In this document: positions 1 to 6,791 of the stretch, piece after piece
Position numbering within the stretch: the stretch's first letter is position 1
How the letters are laid out: each line of letters starts with the position of its first letter
Assembly: GCA_030424825.1 (NCBI GenBank)
Contig: JAUHWE010000149.1
Span: forward strand, 1-8,975
Direction of reading: 5' to 3'
Source of the DNA: Verrucomicrobiia bacterium
GTDB lineage: Bacteria; Verrucomicrobiota; Verrucomicrobiia; Opitutales; Opitutaceae
DNA length: 8,975 nt
Notes under the pieces: generated by a model
The model's database searches: none
The model's input: the letters and a program-made list of their open reading frames with translations, nothing else
What the model was told of the DNA's origin: nothing
Made by a program: the position numbers and the translations under genes

Positions 1-36
1 AATCAACCCGTTGCTTAAACCCAACCTGGAACCCAT
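1..36 (-). CDS. Possible N-terminus of a gene leaving the left edge (very uncertain)
   Basis: The minus strand has ATG at 36-34 followed by 12 open codons (MGSRLGLSNGLI) to the window edge. A good Shine-Dalgarno-like AGGTGAG lies 6 nt upstream (49 down to 43). It would be transcribed in the same direction as korAB but after the korB terminator, possibly from the extended -10 at 153-145. Too little protein is visible for any family call. Most other genes in this window lack a Shine-Dalgarno sequence, so a perfect one may be coincidence. Confidence 0.2.
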   Translation of the reverse strand, partial: MGSRLGLSNGLI

Positions 37-288
37 TGTTCGCTCACCTACAAACGGTGATCCTCACAAAATTTCGTCTGTGAGCGTATTCATTGAGTAA
101 TGGCACCTACCCGCGTCTCCGTTAATCTACTCACGCTCGCTCTAATTGTAGCAAAATGGGGTTAAGCCGACCCGTACTATAACCGATTGTATTCACCTAT
201 AAGACCGGACAACCGGCCAGGAACCAAAAGCACCCGCCATACCTACGCACCACATACTATCAACTTTCTTAGTTGGTTGGTTAACTAC
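1..288. other. Non-coding left edge with overlapping inverted repeats
   Basis: No convincing gene is visible in this stretch. It holds a cluster of short inverted repeats: CGCTCAC (41-47) with GTGAGCG (80-86), CTCACA (63-68) with TGTGAG (79-84), and TCACC (44-48) with GGTGA (56-60). On the minus strand there is an extended -10-like sequence TGCTACAAT (153 down to 145) without a recognisable -35. Further along, AGGTGAG (49 down to 43) sits 6 nt before an ATG at 36-34, which opens 12 codons to the window edge. On the plus strand, frame 2 is open from the edge to a TAA at 98-100 (32 codons). Either could be the end of a neighbouring gene, but both are too short to judge. Confidence 0.4.
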
Positions 289-316
289 GAAAGCCCGGTC
301 TAATCGCCGGGCTTTC
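289..316 (-). terminator. Hairpin terminator of the korA-korB operon
   Basis: A perfect 10-bp inverted repeat, GAAAGCCCGG (289-298) and CCGGGCTTTC (307-316), encloses an 8-nt loop. It begins 39 nt downstream of the korB stop codon, which is where an intrinsic terminator is expected. The stem ends in CTTTC on both strands and is followed by ACTTTT on the plus strand. The minus-strand U tract is weak (GTAGTT), so it may act in both directions or mainly as an RNA 3' end stabiliser. Confidence 0.75.
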
Positions 317-355
317 ACTTTTGAGACTCAGTAGGCGCTTGCCTGCAACGGTGCT

Positions 356-1261
356 CTATTTCATCGCGGCGAATGTCGCCTTCAACAAGTCCACATCACT
401 CGCGCCCTTAGTCTTCGCCCGGGCCTTGTCGATCAAACCTTTCTCGAGCGCGTTCTTGGTCGGTTCAGGTTTATGGTAATACACCCCAAATTTGCCTGGC
501 CAGGCTTCCTCGGCCAAAGTGAGTGCAGCAGACATGTCAGTAACGTCATGCTTTTCTTCATCAATCACTTCGAATGCCCCTCCTTTACGCGGGATTGCGG
601 CGTCGAAAGCGCCTTTGTAGAACTCCACGCACTCACTCAGGCATTCGACCACCGAAAATCCGTCATGCGAAATCGCACGCTCGTACATTTCCATCATATG
701 CTTGATTTGAGTCGCGTGCGTGCGGGCCACAAACGTAGCTCCGCTGGAAAGCAACTTGCGCATCGGATTCGTGGGTCGGTCGATCGCTCCGGTAGGATCC
801 GTTTTGGAGCGGAATCCTTGGGGAGAGGTCGGGGACGTCTGCTTCTTCGTCAAACCATAGACGAAATTGTCCATGATAACGTAGGTTAGCCGGATGTTCT
901 TCCGCCCCGCGTGGTCAAGGTGATTGCCGCCGATGGAAAACCCGTCACCGTCTCCTCCAAAAACAAAAACATGAAGGTCATCCCTTCCCAGACTCACGCC
1001 CGTAGCAAACGGAAGGGCTCGTCCATGGATAAAATGCCCTCCATGCGTGTTCACGAAGTAGGGAAACCTCGAGGAACAGCCAATGCCCGCGAGAGTCACG
1101 ATCTTCTCTTGAGGAAATTGCAGTTTCTCCAGCGTCTTGAAAAAGGCGGCGAGAACAGCGAAATCGCCACAGCCGGGACACCAGGTTGGGTGGTCTGCTG
1201 CAATGCCTTTTTTGGTAATGGTGCCGCGTTCTACCGGCGTGGGGGCGGATGGTGCGCTCAT
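356..1261 (-). CDS. korB: 2-oxoglutarate:ferredoxin oxidoreductase, beta subunit (KorB)
   Basis: This is the thiamine-diphosphate (TPP) and iron-sulfur subunit of a two-subunit 2-oxoacid:ferredoxin oxidoreductase. With KorA it interconverts 2-oxoglutarate plus CoA and succinyl-CoA plus CO2 in the cytoplasm, using ferredoxin as electron carrier. Of 301 residues, WCPGCGD (Cys28, Cys31), IGCSSRF (Cys62) and SECVEF (Cys211) give the four cysteines expected for one [4Fe-4S] cluster. GGDGDGF (102-108) and MDNFVYG (130-136) form the TPP/Mg site, with Asp104 and Asn132 in the ligand positions. KKQTSPTSPQG (139-149) is typical of KorB rather than of pyruvate-specific enzymes. Length is slightly below or near the family norm, and the protein appears complete. 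It lies 59 nt downstream of korA and is followed by a hairpin terminator. No Shine-Dalgarno precedes the ATG; the leader there is AT-rich and contains TTTATATAAA. Substrate preference (2-oxoglutarate over other 2-oxoacids) is inferred from family resemblance. Confidence 0.93.
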   Translation of the reverse strand: MSAPSAPTPVERGTITKKGIAADHPTWCPGCGDFAVLAAFFKTLEKLQFPQEKIVTLAGIGCSSRFPYFVNTHGGHFIHGRALPFATGVSLGRDDLHVFVFGGDGDGFSIGGNHLDHAGRKNIRLTYVIMDNFVYGLTKKQTSPTSPQGFRSKTDPTGAIDRPTNPMRKLLSSGATFVARTHATQIKHMMEMYERAISHDGFSVVECLSECVEFYKGAFDAAIPRKGGAFEVIDEEKHDVTDMSAALTLAEEAWPGKFGVYYHKPEPTKNALEKGLIDKARAKTKGASDVDLLKATFAAMK

Positions 1262-1320
1262 TTTATATAAATCGGTTTTGGGTATTTGATTAACGATTCA
1301 AAGGGTCAGAGGGTCGCAAA

Positions 1321-3108
1321 TTATTGAATTCGCTCTTGTACGCCTTTGATAATTTCTCGGATTTTGAAAGTGAGTCCATCCGTTTTGGCCAGGCTCCGAA
1401 TAGATGGATTGCAGGTCTTGGCCCGAAGTAAGGTCGCAAGCTGACCAAAACCATACAGCCCCTCGTCGTTCATCTCGACGACGACGACGTTCTTGAATCG
1501 GCTGAAGATTTCATCCACATCGTTGGGCAGTGGGTTCACATGCCGAATGTGAAGATGGCCCATGGACTTGCCGTTGTCGCGCTCGCGGATCACGGTCTCG
1601 CGGATCGGTCCCCAGGTACTTCCCCAACCAACGATCAGCGTGTCACCCTCTTGGTCACCAAAGACTTCCGACGGGGGCAATGAACTTGCCAGCTTTTTGA
1701 GTTTATCTCGCCGCTTGGCCATCATCTTGACGTGCATCTCCGGATTCGCGGAAGGATGCCCCGTCTCATCATGCTCTAAGCCGGTTACCTGAGGAAATTT
1801 CCCCCCTTCGATCCAAGTCCCCGGAGGGGCGTGCCGCGTGATGCGTTCCAGATCGTACGGCTTGTAGCCTTCCGGACGATCCTCGGTGTCCAGAACCGGC
1901 TCGATGACGATATTGTCCAGATCCGGCTCATCAAAGGCTTCGATACGAGACGCCATTGACATGTCCGACAGTACAAAGACAGGAACGCTGTATTCTCGAG
2001 CGATCTTGCAGGCCTCAAGAGCCGTATAAAAACAGTCTTCCACATTCTGAGCCGCCAAAACCACCCGAGGGCAATCCCCATGGCTGCCGTAGATCGCCTG
2101 CATTAAATCGCTTTGCTCCACATTCGTGGGAAGTCCCGTGCTGGGACCCCCTCGCTGGACATTGATCACTACAAGCGGAATCTCGGCCATTCCCGCCCAG
2201 CCAAGCGCTTCCAATTTCAGAGAAATGCCGGGACCCGAACTGCCCGTAACGGCCAGCCTTCCCCCATAAGAAAAACCGATCGCCATGGAAACGGCCGCAA
2301 GCTCGTCTTCCGCCTGAACGAAAACGCCTCCGTACTTAGGCAATTGCGAACGAAGCATTTCCATGATCGTCGACCAGGGTGTAATCGGATAGCCCGCTCC
2401 ACAGCGAACGCCACCGGCCAGGAGTCCGAGCACGATAGCCGTGTTTCCGTCCATCGTTACTTGCGGCTCGCCAGTCTCGTCCGGGGCCAGAAATGAGTAG
2501 TAGCGATCGAGGACATTGTCGATCGGATAGGAATAGCCCGCGTCGAAGGCGAGATTCGCGTTGCGAAGGATGTCTTCCGACTTGCCGCCAAAACGCTCTT
2601 CAAAAATGCCCCTCAATTTCTTGACGTCCAACTGGAATATTCGAGCGAGGAGCCCGAGTGTGAAAATGTTCTTTCCCTTTTCGCGCGTGGATCCGCCGAG
2701 AGCTTCCACCGTTAATGCAGCGATAGGCACTCCAACCTTTAAATACCTGCTGTCGTTTTCGTCCGGCTCAACGTGGTCCGAGTCGTAGAGCAATACGCCT
2801 CCGTCCTTGAGATGGGAAATATGGTTTTCGTAACTGTGCTGGTAGAACGCGACCAGGAAGTCCGCCTCGTCTCCCGCTGAAAGCACCTCTCCCGTTCCCA
2901 TTCGGACCTGAAATATGGAAGGCCCACCTGAGATGGTAGCAGGAATGGTCATGTAGGTCATGACCTCCTGTGCGCTACGACCGGCCAACCGGGCGAGAAA
3001 ACCGCCTATCGATTGGATGCCGTCTTGCGAGTTACCGGCCAGCCTTATGACCGCGTCTTGGATACGTTCCTCGGTACGAGGTGGGGATGCAGAAGCCTCT
3101 GTTGACAT
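1321..3108 (-). CDS. korA: 2-oxoglutarate:ferredoxin oxidoreductase, fused gamma-alpha subunit (KorA)
   Basis: This is the partner of KorB, carrying the CoA- and TPP-pyrimidine-binding parts of the enzyme. The 595-residue chain is the fused type: a gamma domain occupies about residues 15-195 (SIGGFLARLAG at 33-43, then a segment ending near the DHVEPDE motif), and the alpha domain follows from about 220. In the alpha domain, GYPITPWS (239-246) is the pyrimidine-domain signature, QRGGPSTGLPT (318-328) is the conserved substrate/CoA loop, and VVVVEMNDEGLYGFGQLA (541-558) is the typical C-terminal strand-helix. No ferredoxin domain or cysteine cluster is fused, as usual for this two-subunit type. 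It is the first gene of the operon. A sigma70-like promoter lies just upstream, giving a leader of about 20 nt with no clear Shine-Dalgarno before ATG (3108-3106). In many aerobic or microaerophilic bacteria KorAB replaces or backs up the 2-oxoglutarate dehydrogenase complex; whether it does here cannot be seen. Confidence 0.93.
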   Translation of the reverse strand: MSTEASASPPRTEERIQDAVIRLAGNSQDGIQSIGGFLARLAGRSAQEVMTYMTIPATISGGPSIFQVRMGTGEVLSAGDEADFLVAFYQHSYENHISHLKDGGVLLYDSDHVEPDENDSRYLKVGVPIAALTVEALGGSTREKGKNIFTLGLLARIFQLDVKKLRGIFEERFGGKSEDILRNANLAFDAGYSYPIDNVLDRYYSFLAPDETGEPQVTMDGNTAIVLGLLAGGVRCGAGYPITPWSTIMEMLRSQLPKYGGVFVQAEDELAAVSMAIGFSYGGRLAVTGSSGPGISLKLEALGWAGMAEIPLVVINVQRGGPSTGLPTNVEQSDLMQAIYGSHGDCPRVVLAAQNVEDCFYTALEACKIAREYSVPVFVLSDMSMASRIEAFDEPDLDNIVIEPVLDTEDRPEGYKPYDLERITRHAPPGTWIEGGKFPQVTGLEHDETGHPSANPEMHVKMMAKRRDKLKKLASSLPPSEVFGDQEGDTLIVGWGSTWGPIRETVIRERDNGKSMGHLHIRHVNPLPNDVDEIFSRFKNVVVVEMNDEGLYGFGQLATLLRAKTCNPSIRSLAKTDGLTFKIREIIKGVQERIQ

Positions 3109-3132
3109 TTATTAGCGAGCTCTAGTGGCATG

Positions 3133-3161
3133 ATTTTATTCAGTCAATCAGTAGGTGACAA
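3133..3161 (-). promoter_or_regulatory. Sigma70-like promoter of korAB
   Basis: Reading the minus strand, TTGTCA (3161-3156) matches the -35 consensus at five of six bases. After a 17-nt spacer, TAAAAT (3138-3133) matches the -10 consensus at five of six bases. The start of transcription would fall near 3126, giving an mRNA leader of roughly 18-20 nt before the korA ATG. Orientation, spacing and location all agree, but this is read by eye and not measured. Confidence 0.65.
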
Positions 3162-3547
3162 ATTGGGGAAATAATCAGGGGAGAAACGGCCCTTTGGTAT
3201 TTTATTAACCCAATTCCTAATTTCCAGGAACGAAATTGGCGGCTTTGACAGGTCACCCTACAGGAAAAAATCGAAAACCGCCGCTTTTCGCCGCTTTTCC
3301 CAGAACCACTTTCGCTAAATCGCCAACAAAACCAATAATCAGTGAATGTAGGCCCTTCTTAACTACTTCCTACGGGAATTCCTACAACCATTGGTTTAGA
3401 AACGCTTCAATTCTTGCCCTGTAAATAACGTGTGAATAACTTTTCGTGTTTTTACTTACAACTGGATTTATCGCAGATAGACGAATAATGCACCTCCTCA
3501 ATCTTCCCAGCTTAACCGCAAATATATGAGTGTTGACCACTTGAAAA

Positions 3548-3605
3548 CCATCCACTCAGACACTTTGTATTCGCGCTTAGGATGCTAAAAGCCATTCACT
3601 CAGTC
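3548..3605 (+). repeat. 14-bp direct repeat pair upstream of the signalling gene
   Basis: CCATCCACTCAGAC (3548-3561) recurs as CCATTCACTCAGTC (3592-3605) in the same orientation, with 12 of 14 bases identical and a start-to-start distance of 44 bp (about four helical turns). The position, 140-200 bp ahead of the plus-strand ATG and next to the 14-bp palindrome, suits binding sites of a transcription regulator. That role is inference only. Confidence 0.45.
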
Positions 3606-3619
3606 TTCCATTCCCAGCC

Positions 3620-3633
3620 AACCATCGATGGTT
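3620..3633. promoter_or_regulatory. Perfect 14-bp palindrome, candidate operator
   Basis: AACCATCGATGGTT reads the same on both strands. Two further flanking positions on each side can pair after one mismatch (GC 3617-3618 with GC 3635-3636). A half-site copy GCCATCGAC follows at 3635-3643. It lies about 111 bp upstream of the signalling protein's ATG. The shape is that expected for a dimeric regulator site, but no regulator is encoded nearby and the bound protein is unknown. Confidence 0.4.
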
Positions 3634-3744
3634 TGCCATCGACTTCCCTGGCGATCTCCCATGCACCCCCAAAGGCAACGCATTTTTCCAGAGCCATGGA
3701 TCTAGCGCATTTTATCTGATTCCGTCCTCGCCCACTTCCATACA

Positions 3745-5466
3745 ATGTCCCAGTCGGAGTCTCCATTTAGCAAAGACAAAACAAAGGCGCCTCCACCCGC
3801 GATCAGGGAATTGAGCGGGACACTCTTTCTGCTCGCCATCGTAAACGATGAAGACGACGCGGCCACTTTGAGAGCAGACCTGAAACGGTCGCGCCTGAAC
3901 GAGTACAAGCTCCAGCGCTGCACCTCCATCGACGATGCTCGCAATATGCTTAGGGCTTGCGGCTTCGACCTCCTTTTTCTGGACTGTGACGCACTCGAGC
4001 AACCGGAGAGCGAGATTGACCGACTGCGAATCGCTGGCTTCGAAAATCCTATTCTGGGACTGTCGTCACGCCGAAACTTAAACAATCCGGATTTCATTCG
4101 CCCCAACGGAATCGACGAGTTCGTTTGCAAGGAAGACCTCTCACCCTCTCTGGTTGAACAGGCAATTCGCTCGACCATCGCCCGGCACACACTCGCATCG
4201 GAACGCTCCCTTCTCGAATCCCGACTCAACTTGTCTCTTGAGACCGGCCGCATGGGCTCTTGGACGTACTACCCCAAACAGGACAAGTTCGTTCTCGACC
4301 CCATTGCATTGGCCATGCTCCATTTTCCCCCAAGCCCCGCGGAAAGGTGTCTCGAGGAAATTGTCCAACAAGTCTATTCGGAAGACCGGTCCATCGTTTC
4401 GGAGAGCCTCGACCGATTTCCGCTCAGAAACGATACGGTCTCGTGCCATTTCCGCGTAAACGGAGACAAGATGCCCCTCCTGGGGCTCGAGCTACGGGGC
4501 AAGATTTGGAAGGGCAACGCTTTTGACGAGACTGCCATAATCGGGGTCATTCGCGAAACGCCGAAAACTAACGAATTGTATGAGCGCCTCGCCGAAGCGA
4601 ATACTGCAATACAGGAGGCCTTCTTAGCGAGGGAGGATGCCCTGAGAAAAGCAGACCAAAAGTTGCAGGCGCTCGCCGACGAGATTGCCCACAGTGGCGG
4701 CAGGTCGCTTTCCGAACCTCAGTCAACAAAGCCTCTTGCCCAGCAGTTGCCTGAGTCAGTCGAGAAGCCCGCAAGCCAGTCCGCTCCTGAGAATGTAGAA
4801 TCGAAAGCGCCCCCTGACCCGAAACCCAAGAAGGCGAAGAGCGACGAAGTCGTAAAGCCATCGAAAGTCCCCGCAATTGCTAAAGCGCCGAGCGAGTCCC
4901 TTTCCATCGACAGGGAGGCCGCCTACCAGGAAGTCTTGAAATCCGTCGCCCGTAAAAAAGCGGCAGCGCCGACACAGGAATCGCTTCCTTTCGATTTCGC
5001 CCAAGAACCCGTAGCCAACTACAACCCTCCCAATCCAGCGAAAGAAGGCTTTATCGGAGCGGCTAAACGGATGGTGGCTATGACGCGAAAGGAACACGGC
5101 ATCGACGCCAGCATTTCTATCGCGGATCAGCAGTCTATTGAACTCGAGCAAAGAAAAGATCTGCTATTCGAGATACTCCGCGAACTGATCACCAATGTCG
5201 TCAACCATTCCAAGGCGAAGCTTTGCATCATAACGCTTTTCAGAGATGAAGACGAATGGGTCCTCCAGGTCGAGGATGATGGCGTCGGGCTCGACGAAAA
5301 ACTAAAAAGCGTCAATGCGCCCTTGAACAAGATCGGCCTTTTCCAGATTCGTACCCAACTTGCTCTCAAGGGCGGACACTTGGACATGGTTCCTGCTTCT
5401 CCGAATGGACTCATTGCCCGCGTTCGGATTCCCGTTTCGATCAGGGACGGCGCCAAGATCAACTGA
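3745..5466 (+). CDS. Receiver-PAS-HATPase signalling protein, histidine-kinase-like without a visible H-box
   Basis: This is a cytoplasmic signalling protein of 573 residues with no membrane segment. Residues about 25-148 form a receiver-like domain: acidic pair Asp35/Glu36, likely phosphoacceptor Asp80 (FDLLFLDCD), Ser107 and Lys129. Residues about 155-275 resemble a PAS/PAC domain (ETGRMGSWTYYP start, CHFRVNG near 234-240, IIGVIRETP end). A short coiled coil (275-315) and a Pro/Lys/Ser/Ala-rich, probably unstructured linker (about 320-410) follow. Residues 470-566 are a HATPase_c domain close to the NarX/LiaS type: N-box ELITNVVNHSKA (480-491), G1 box DDGVGLD (511-517), and G2-like KIGLFQIRTQLALKGG (529-544). 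No canonical HisKA or HisKA_3 H-box precedes it; His316 in DEIAHSGG is the only weak candidate. ATG 3745 is the first possible start after an in-frame TAG at 3703 and has no Shine-Dalgarno. No cognate response regulator is encoded here. It may control, or share a transcript with, the permease 69 bp downstream. Confidence 0.75.
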   Translation: MSQSESPFSKDKTKAPPPAIRELSGTLFLLAIVNDEDDAATLRADLKRSRLNEYKLQRCTSIDDARNMLRACGFDLLFLDCDALEQPESEIDRLRIAGFENPILGLSSRRNLNNPDFIRPNGIDEFVCKEDLSPSLVEQAIRSTIARHTLASERSLLESRLNLSLETGRMGSWTYYPKQDKFVLDPIALAMLHFPPSPAERCLEEIVQQVYSEDRSIVSESLDRFPLRNDTVSCHFRVNGDKMPLLGLELRGKIWKGNAFDETAIIGVIRETPKTNELYERLAEANTAIQEAFLAREDALRKADQKLQALADEIAHSGGRSLSEPQSTKPLAQQLPESVEKPASQSAPENVESKAPPDPKPKKAKSDEVVKPSKVPAIAKAPSESLSIDREAAYQEVLKSVARKKAAAPTQESLPFDFAQEPVANYNPPNPAKEGFIGAAKRMVAMTRKEHGIDASISIADQQSIELEQRKDLLFEILRELITNVVNHSKAKLCIITLFRDEDEWVLQVEDDGVGLDEKLKSVNAPLNKIGLFQIRTQLALKGGHLDMVPASPNGLIARVRIPVSIRDGAKIN

Positions 5467-5535
5467 AGCTCTCCCATTTCCTGCGAGTTGATCCCTCGAC
5501 AAGCTAGAGCTTAGGCAGCATCCTACTCTCAACTG

Positions 5536-6789
5536 ATGAATGCGATCCGGACTTACTTGATCGAAACATGGAGCCTTATCGCTGAGATGGGCCCATACCT
5601 GCTCTTGGGCTTTTTGATCGCCGGCCTGCTACACAGGTGGATTCGCCAAAACTGGATTGAACACAACCTCGGGAAGCCAGGATTTAAGTCCATTGTTCTG
5701 GCCTCCATCGTGGGTGTTCCCATGCCTCTCTGCTCTTGTGGCGTCATTCCGGTAACGGCCAGCCTGCGCCAAAAGGGAGCCAGCAAAGGAGCCGCAACCT
5801 CCTTTCTGACCTCTACTCCGCAAACGGGAATAGACAGTATCTTCGCAACCTACGGTATGCTCGGGCCCGTGTTTGCGGCATATCGCGTAATCGTCGCGTT
5901 TATATCAGGAATTGGCGTGGGGCTAATCGTTGAATTGTTCAGTCGCCCGAACACAAAAGCGGCCCCTAGCCTCCCCGCCTCTTCATCCTCGACACCAACG
6001 TGGGCCGAGAGTCTTAGGTACGGATTGATCACTCTCCCAGGCGACATTGCCGTTTCTTTGTTCGTCGGATTTCTGCTCGCCGGACTCATCAGTACGATGG
6101 CTCCGGACGATCTATTAGCCAATTTGCCAGGTGGGGTTTATACCAGCATTTTATTAACCACCATCGTCGCAACTCCGTTCTACATTTGCTCCACAGGATC
6201 CATTCCGCTCGCGCTGGCTCTGATTGATAGCGGCCTGCCCATCAGCGCTGCTCTTGTGCTCCTCATCGCTGGACCTGCAACCAACATTGCGACCATCACC
6301 ACCATGCGAAAGGCTCTAGGGGGGAGGGAAACCACGATCTATGTTACCATGATCATTCTCGTTTCCTGGATCGCAGCATTGATCTTTCACGAATTTTTGG
6401 ATACGAGCTCATTCAAAATGGGACATGCTCACTTGACCAGTCTATCGTACTGGAGCCACGCGGCCGGAGCGGCGATGGTGCTCATGCTCGGTTTCTCCTA
6501 TTGGAAGAATGGCTTTTCTAACCGGTCAAGCCGCCCCAAGGGTATCGATCCCCAGGTCGGTCCTGAAATTGCTTCATTCAAAATCAAAGGAATGACCTGC
6601 AGCCATTGCCGCGAATCCGCCACGAATGGCCTTTCTAGTTTACCGGGCATCAATCAGGTTGCCGTGGATCTCACGTCGGGAGACACACAAATAGGTGGTT
6701 CAAGTATCAATGCTGATACCGTTTCCGCAAAACTGGATTCTCTCGGCTTTTCCATGGTCGATTTCTCTATCCAAAGGAACACCCATTAG
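5536..6789 (+). CDS. SO_0444-type Cu/Zn efflux permease with C-terminal HMA domain
   Basis: This is an inner-membrane permease of the DUF318/ArsP-like superfamily, closest in layout to the SO_0444 family credited with copper/zinc export. The 417 residues have two homologous membrane halves. The first carries MPLCSCGVIPV (63-73; Cys66, Cys68) and LTSTPQTGIDS; the second carries FYICSTGSIPLA (215-226; Cys218) and IAGPATNIATI. These are the two pseudo-repeat motifs thought to line the substrate path. About eight to ten hydrophobic segments are visible, ending near residue 321. Residues about 346-412 form a soluble heavy-metal-associated domain with GMTCSHC (352-358; metal-binding Cys355 and Cys358), which probably hands metal to the pore. 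The start has no Shine-Dalgarno. The next gene begins 2 nt after this stop, so the two are translated from one message. No terminator separates it from the signalling gene 69 bp upstream; that gap holds only a small inverted repeat (AAGCT/AGCTT, 5501-5512). The exact metal is not shown by the sequence. Confidence 0.85.
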   Translation: MNAIRTYLIETWSLIAEMGPYLLLGFLIAGLLHRWIRQNWIEHNLGKPGFKSIVLASIVGVPMPLCSCGVIPVTASLRQKGASKGAATSFLTSTPQTGIDSIFATYGMLGPVFAAYRVIVAFISGIGVGLIVELFSRPNTKAAPSLPASSSSTPTWAESLRYGLITLPGDIAVSLFVGFLLAGLISTMAPDDLLANLPGGVYTSILLTTIVATPFYICSTGSIPLALALIDSGLPISAALVLLIAGPATNIATITTMRKALGGRETTIYVTMIILVSWIAALIFHEFLDTSSFKMGHAHLTSLSYWSHAAGAAMVLMLGFSYWKNGFSNRSSRPKGIDPQVGPEIASFKIKGMTCSHCRESATNGLSSLPGINQVAVDLTSGDTQIGGSSINADTVSAKLDSLGFSMVDFSIQRNTH

Positions 6790-6791
6790 TT

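Larger units (their letters stand above)
3109..3744. other. Divergent intergenic region between korA and the signalling gene
   Basis: These 636 bp lie between the divergent starts of korA and the 573-residue signalling protein and hold no believable gene. Contents: the korA promoter near its left end; an imperfect inverted repeat CCAATT (3210-3215) with AATTGG (3234-3239); a tandem pair of GCCGCTTTTC (3280-3289 and 3290-3299); GTAAATAAC (3421-3429) and GTGAATAAC (3432-3440), 11 bp apart; a 14-bp direct repeat pair (3548-3561 and 3592-3605); and a 14-bp palindrome (3620-3633). The one longer open frame (3236-3424, plus) has a composition unlike a real protein. I found no clear sigma70 promoter for the plus-strand gene and no tRNA or riboswitch that I recognise. 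Confidence 0.6.

Noticed and set aside
2..100. Plus-strand frame open from the window edge to TAA at 98, possibly the C-terminus of a neighbouring gene
   Set aside because: 32 codons without a stop is expected by chance fairly often, and no family resemblance was seen.
716..914. Unusual MDNFVYG in the KorB TPP site in place of the common NNxIYG
   Set aside because: The position expected to bind Mg (Asn132) is kept, and MD at this place also occurs in pyruvate:ferredoxin oxidoreductases, so there is no sign of a dead site.
473..1270. Two plus-strand open frames opposite korB (473-889 and 911-1270)
   Set aside because: Both lie entirely or almost entirely within a well-supported conserved gene on the other strand and look like antisense shadows.
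3236..3424. 62-codon plus-strand open frame in the divergent intergenic region
   Set aside because: No ribosome site, no recognisable domain and a residue mix typical of chance translation; it also covers the tandem repeat, and nothing suggests it is expressed.
3685..3716. Possible promoter for the signalling gene (TTTCCA with TTTATC)
   Set aside because: Both boxes are weak and the spacing is too long; no convincing sigma70 pair was found upstream of 3745.
3702..4253. 183-codon minus-strand open frame opposite the start of the signalling gene
   Set aside because: Rich in Ser and Arg as expected for an antisense shadow; the plus-strand frame has clear receiver motifs in the same interval.
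5498..5530. Possible separate promoter for the permease (TCGACA followed by CATCCT)
   Set aside because: The -35 is fair but the -10 matches only three of six bases at 17-nt spacing; not strong enough to call.
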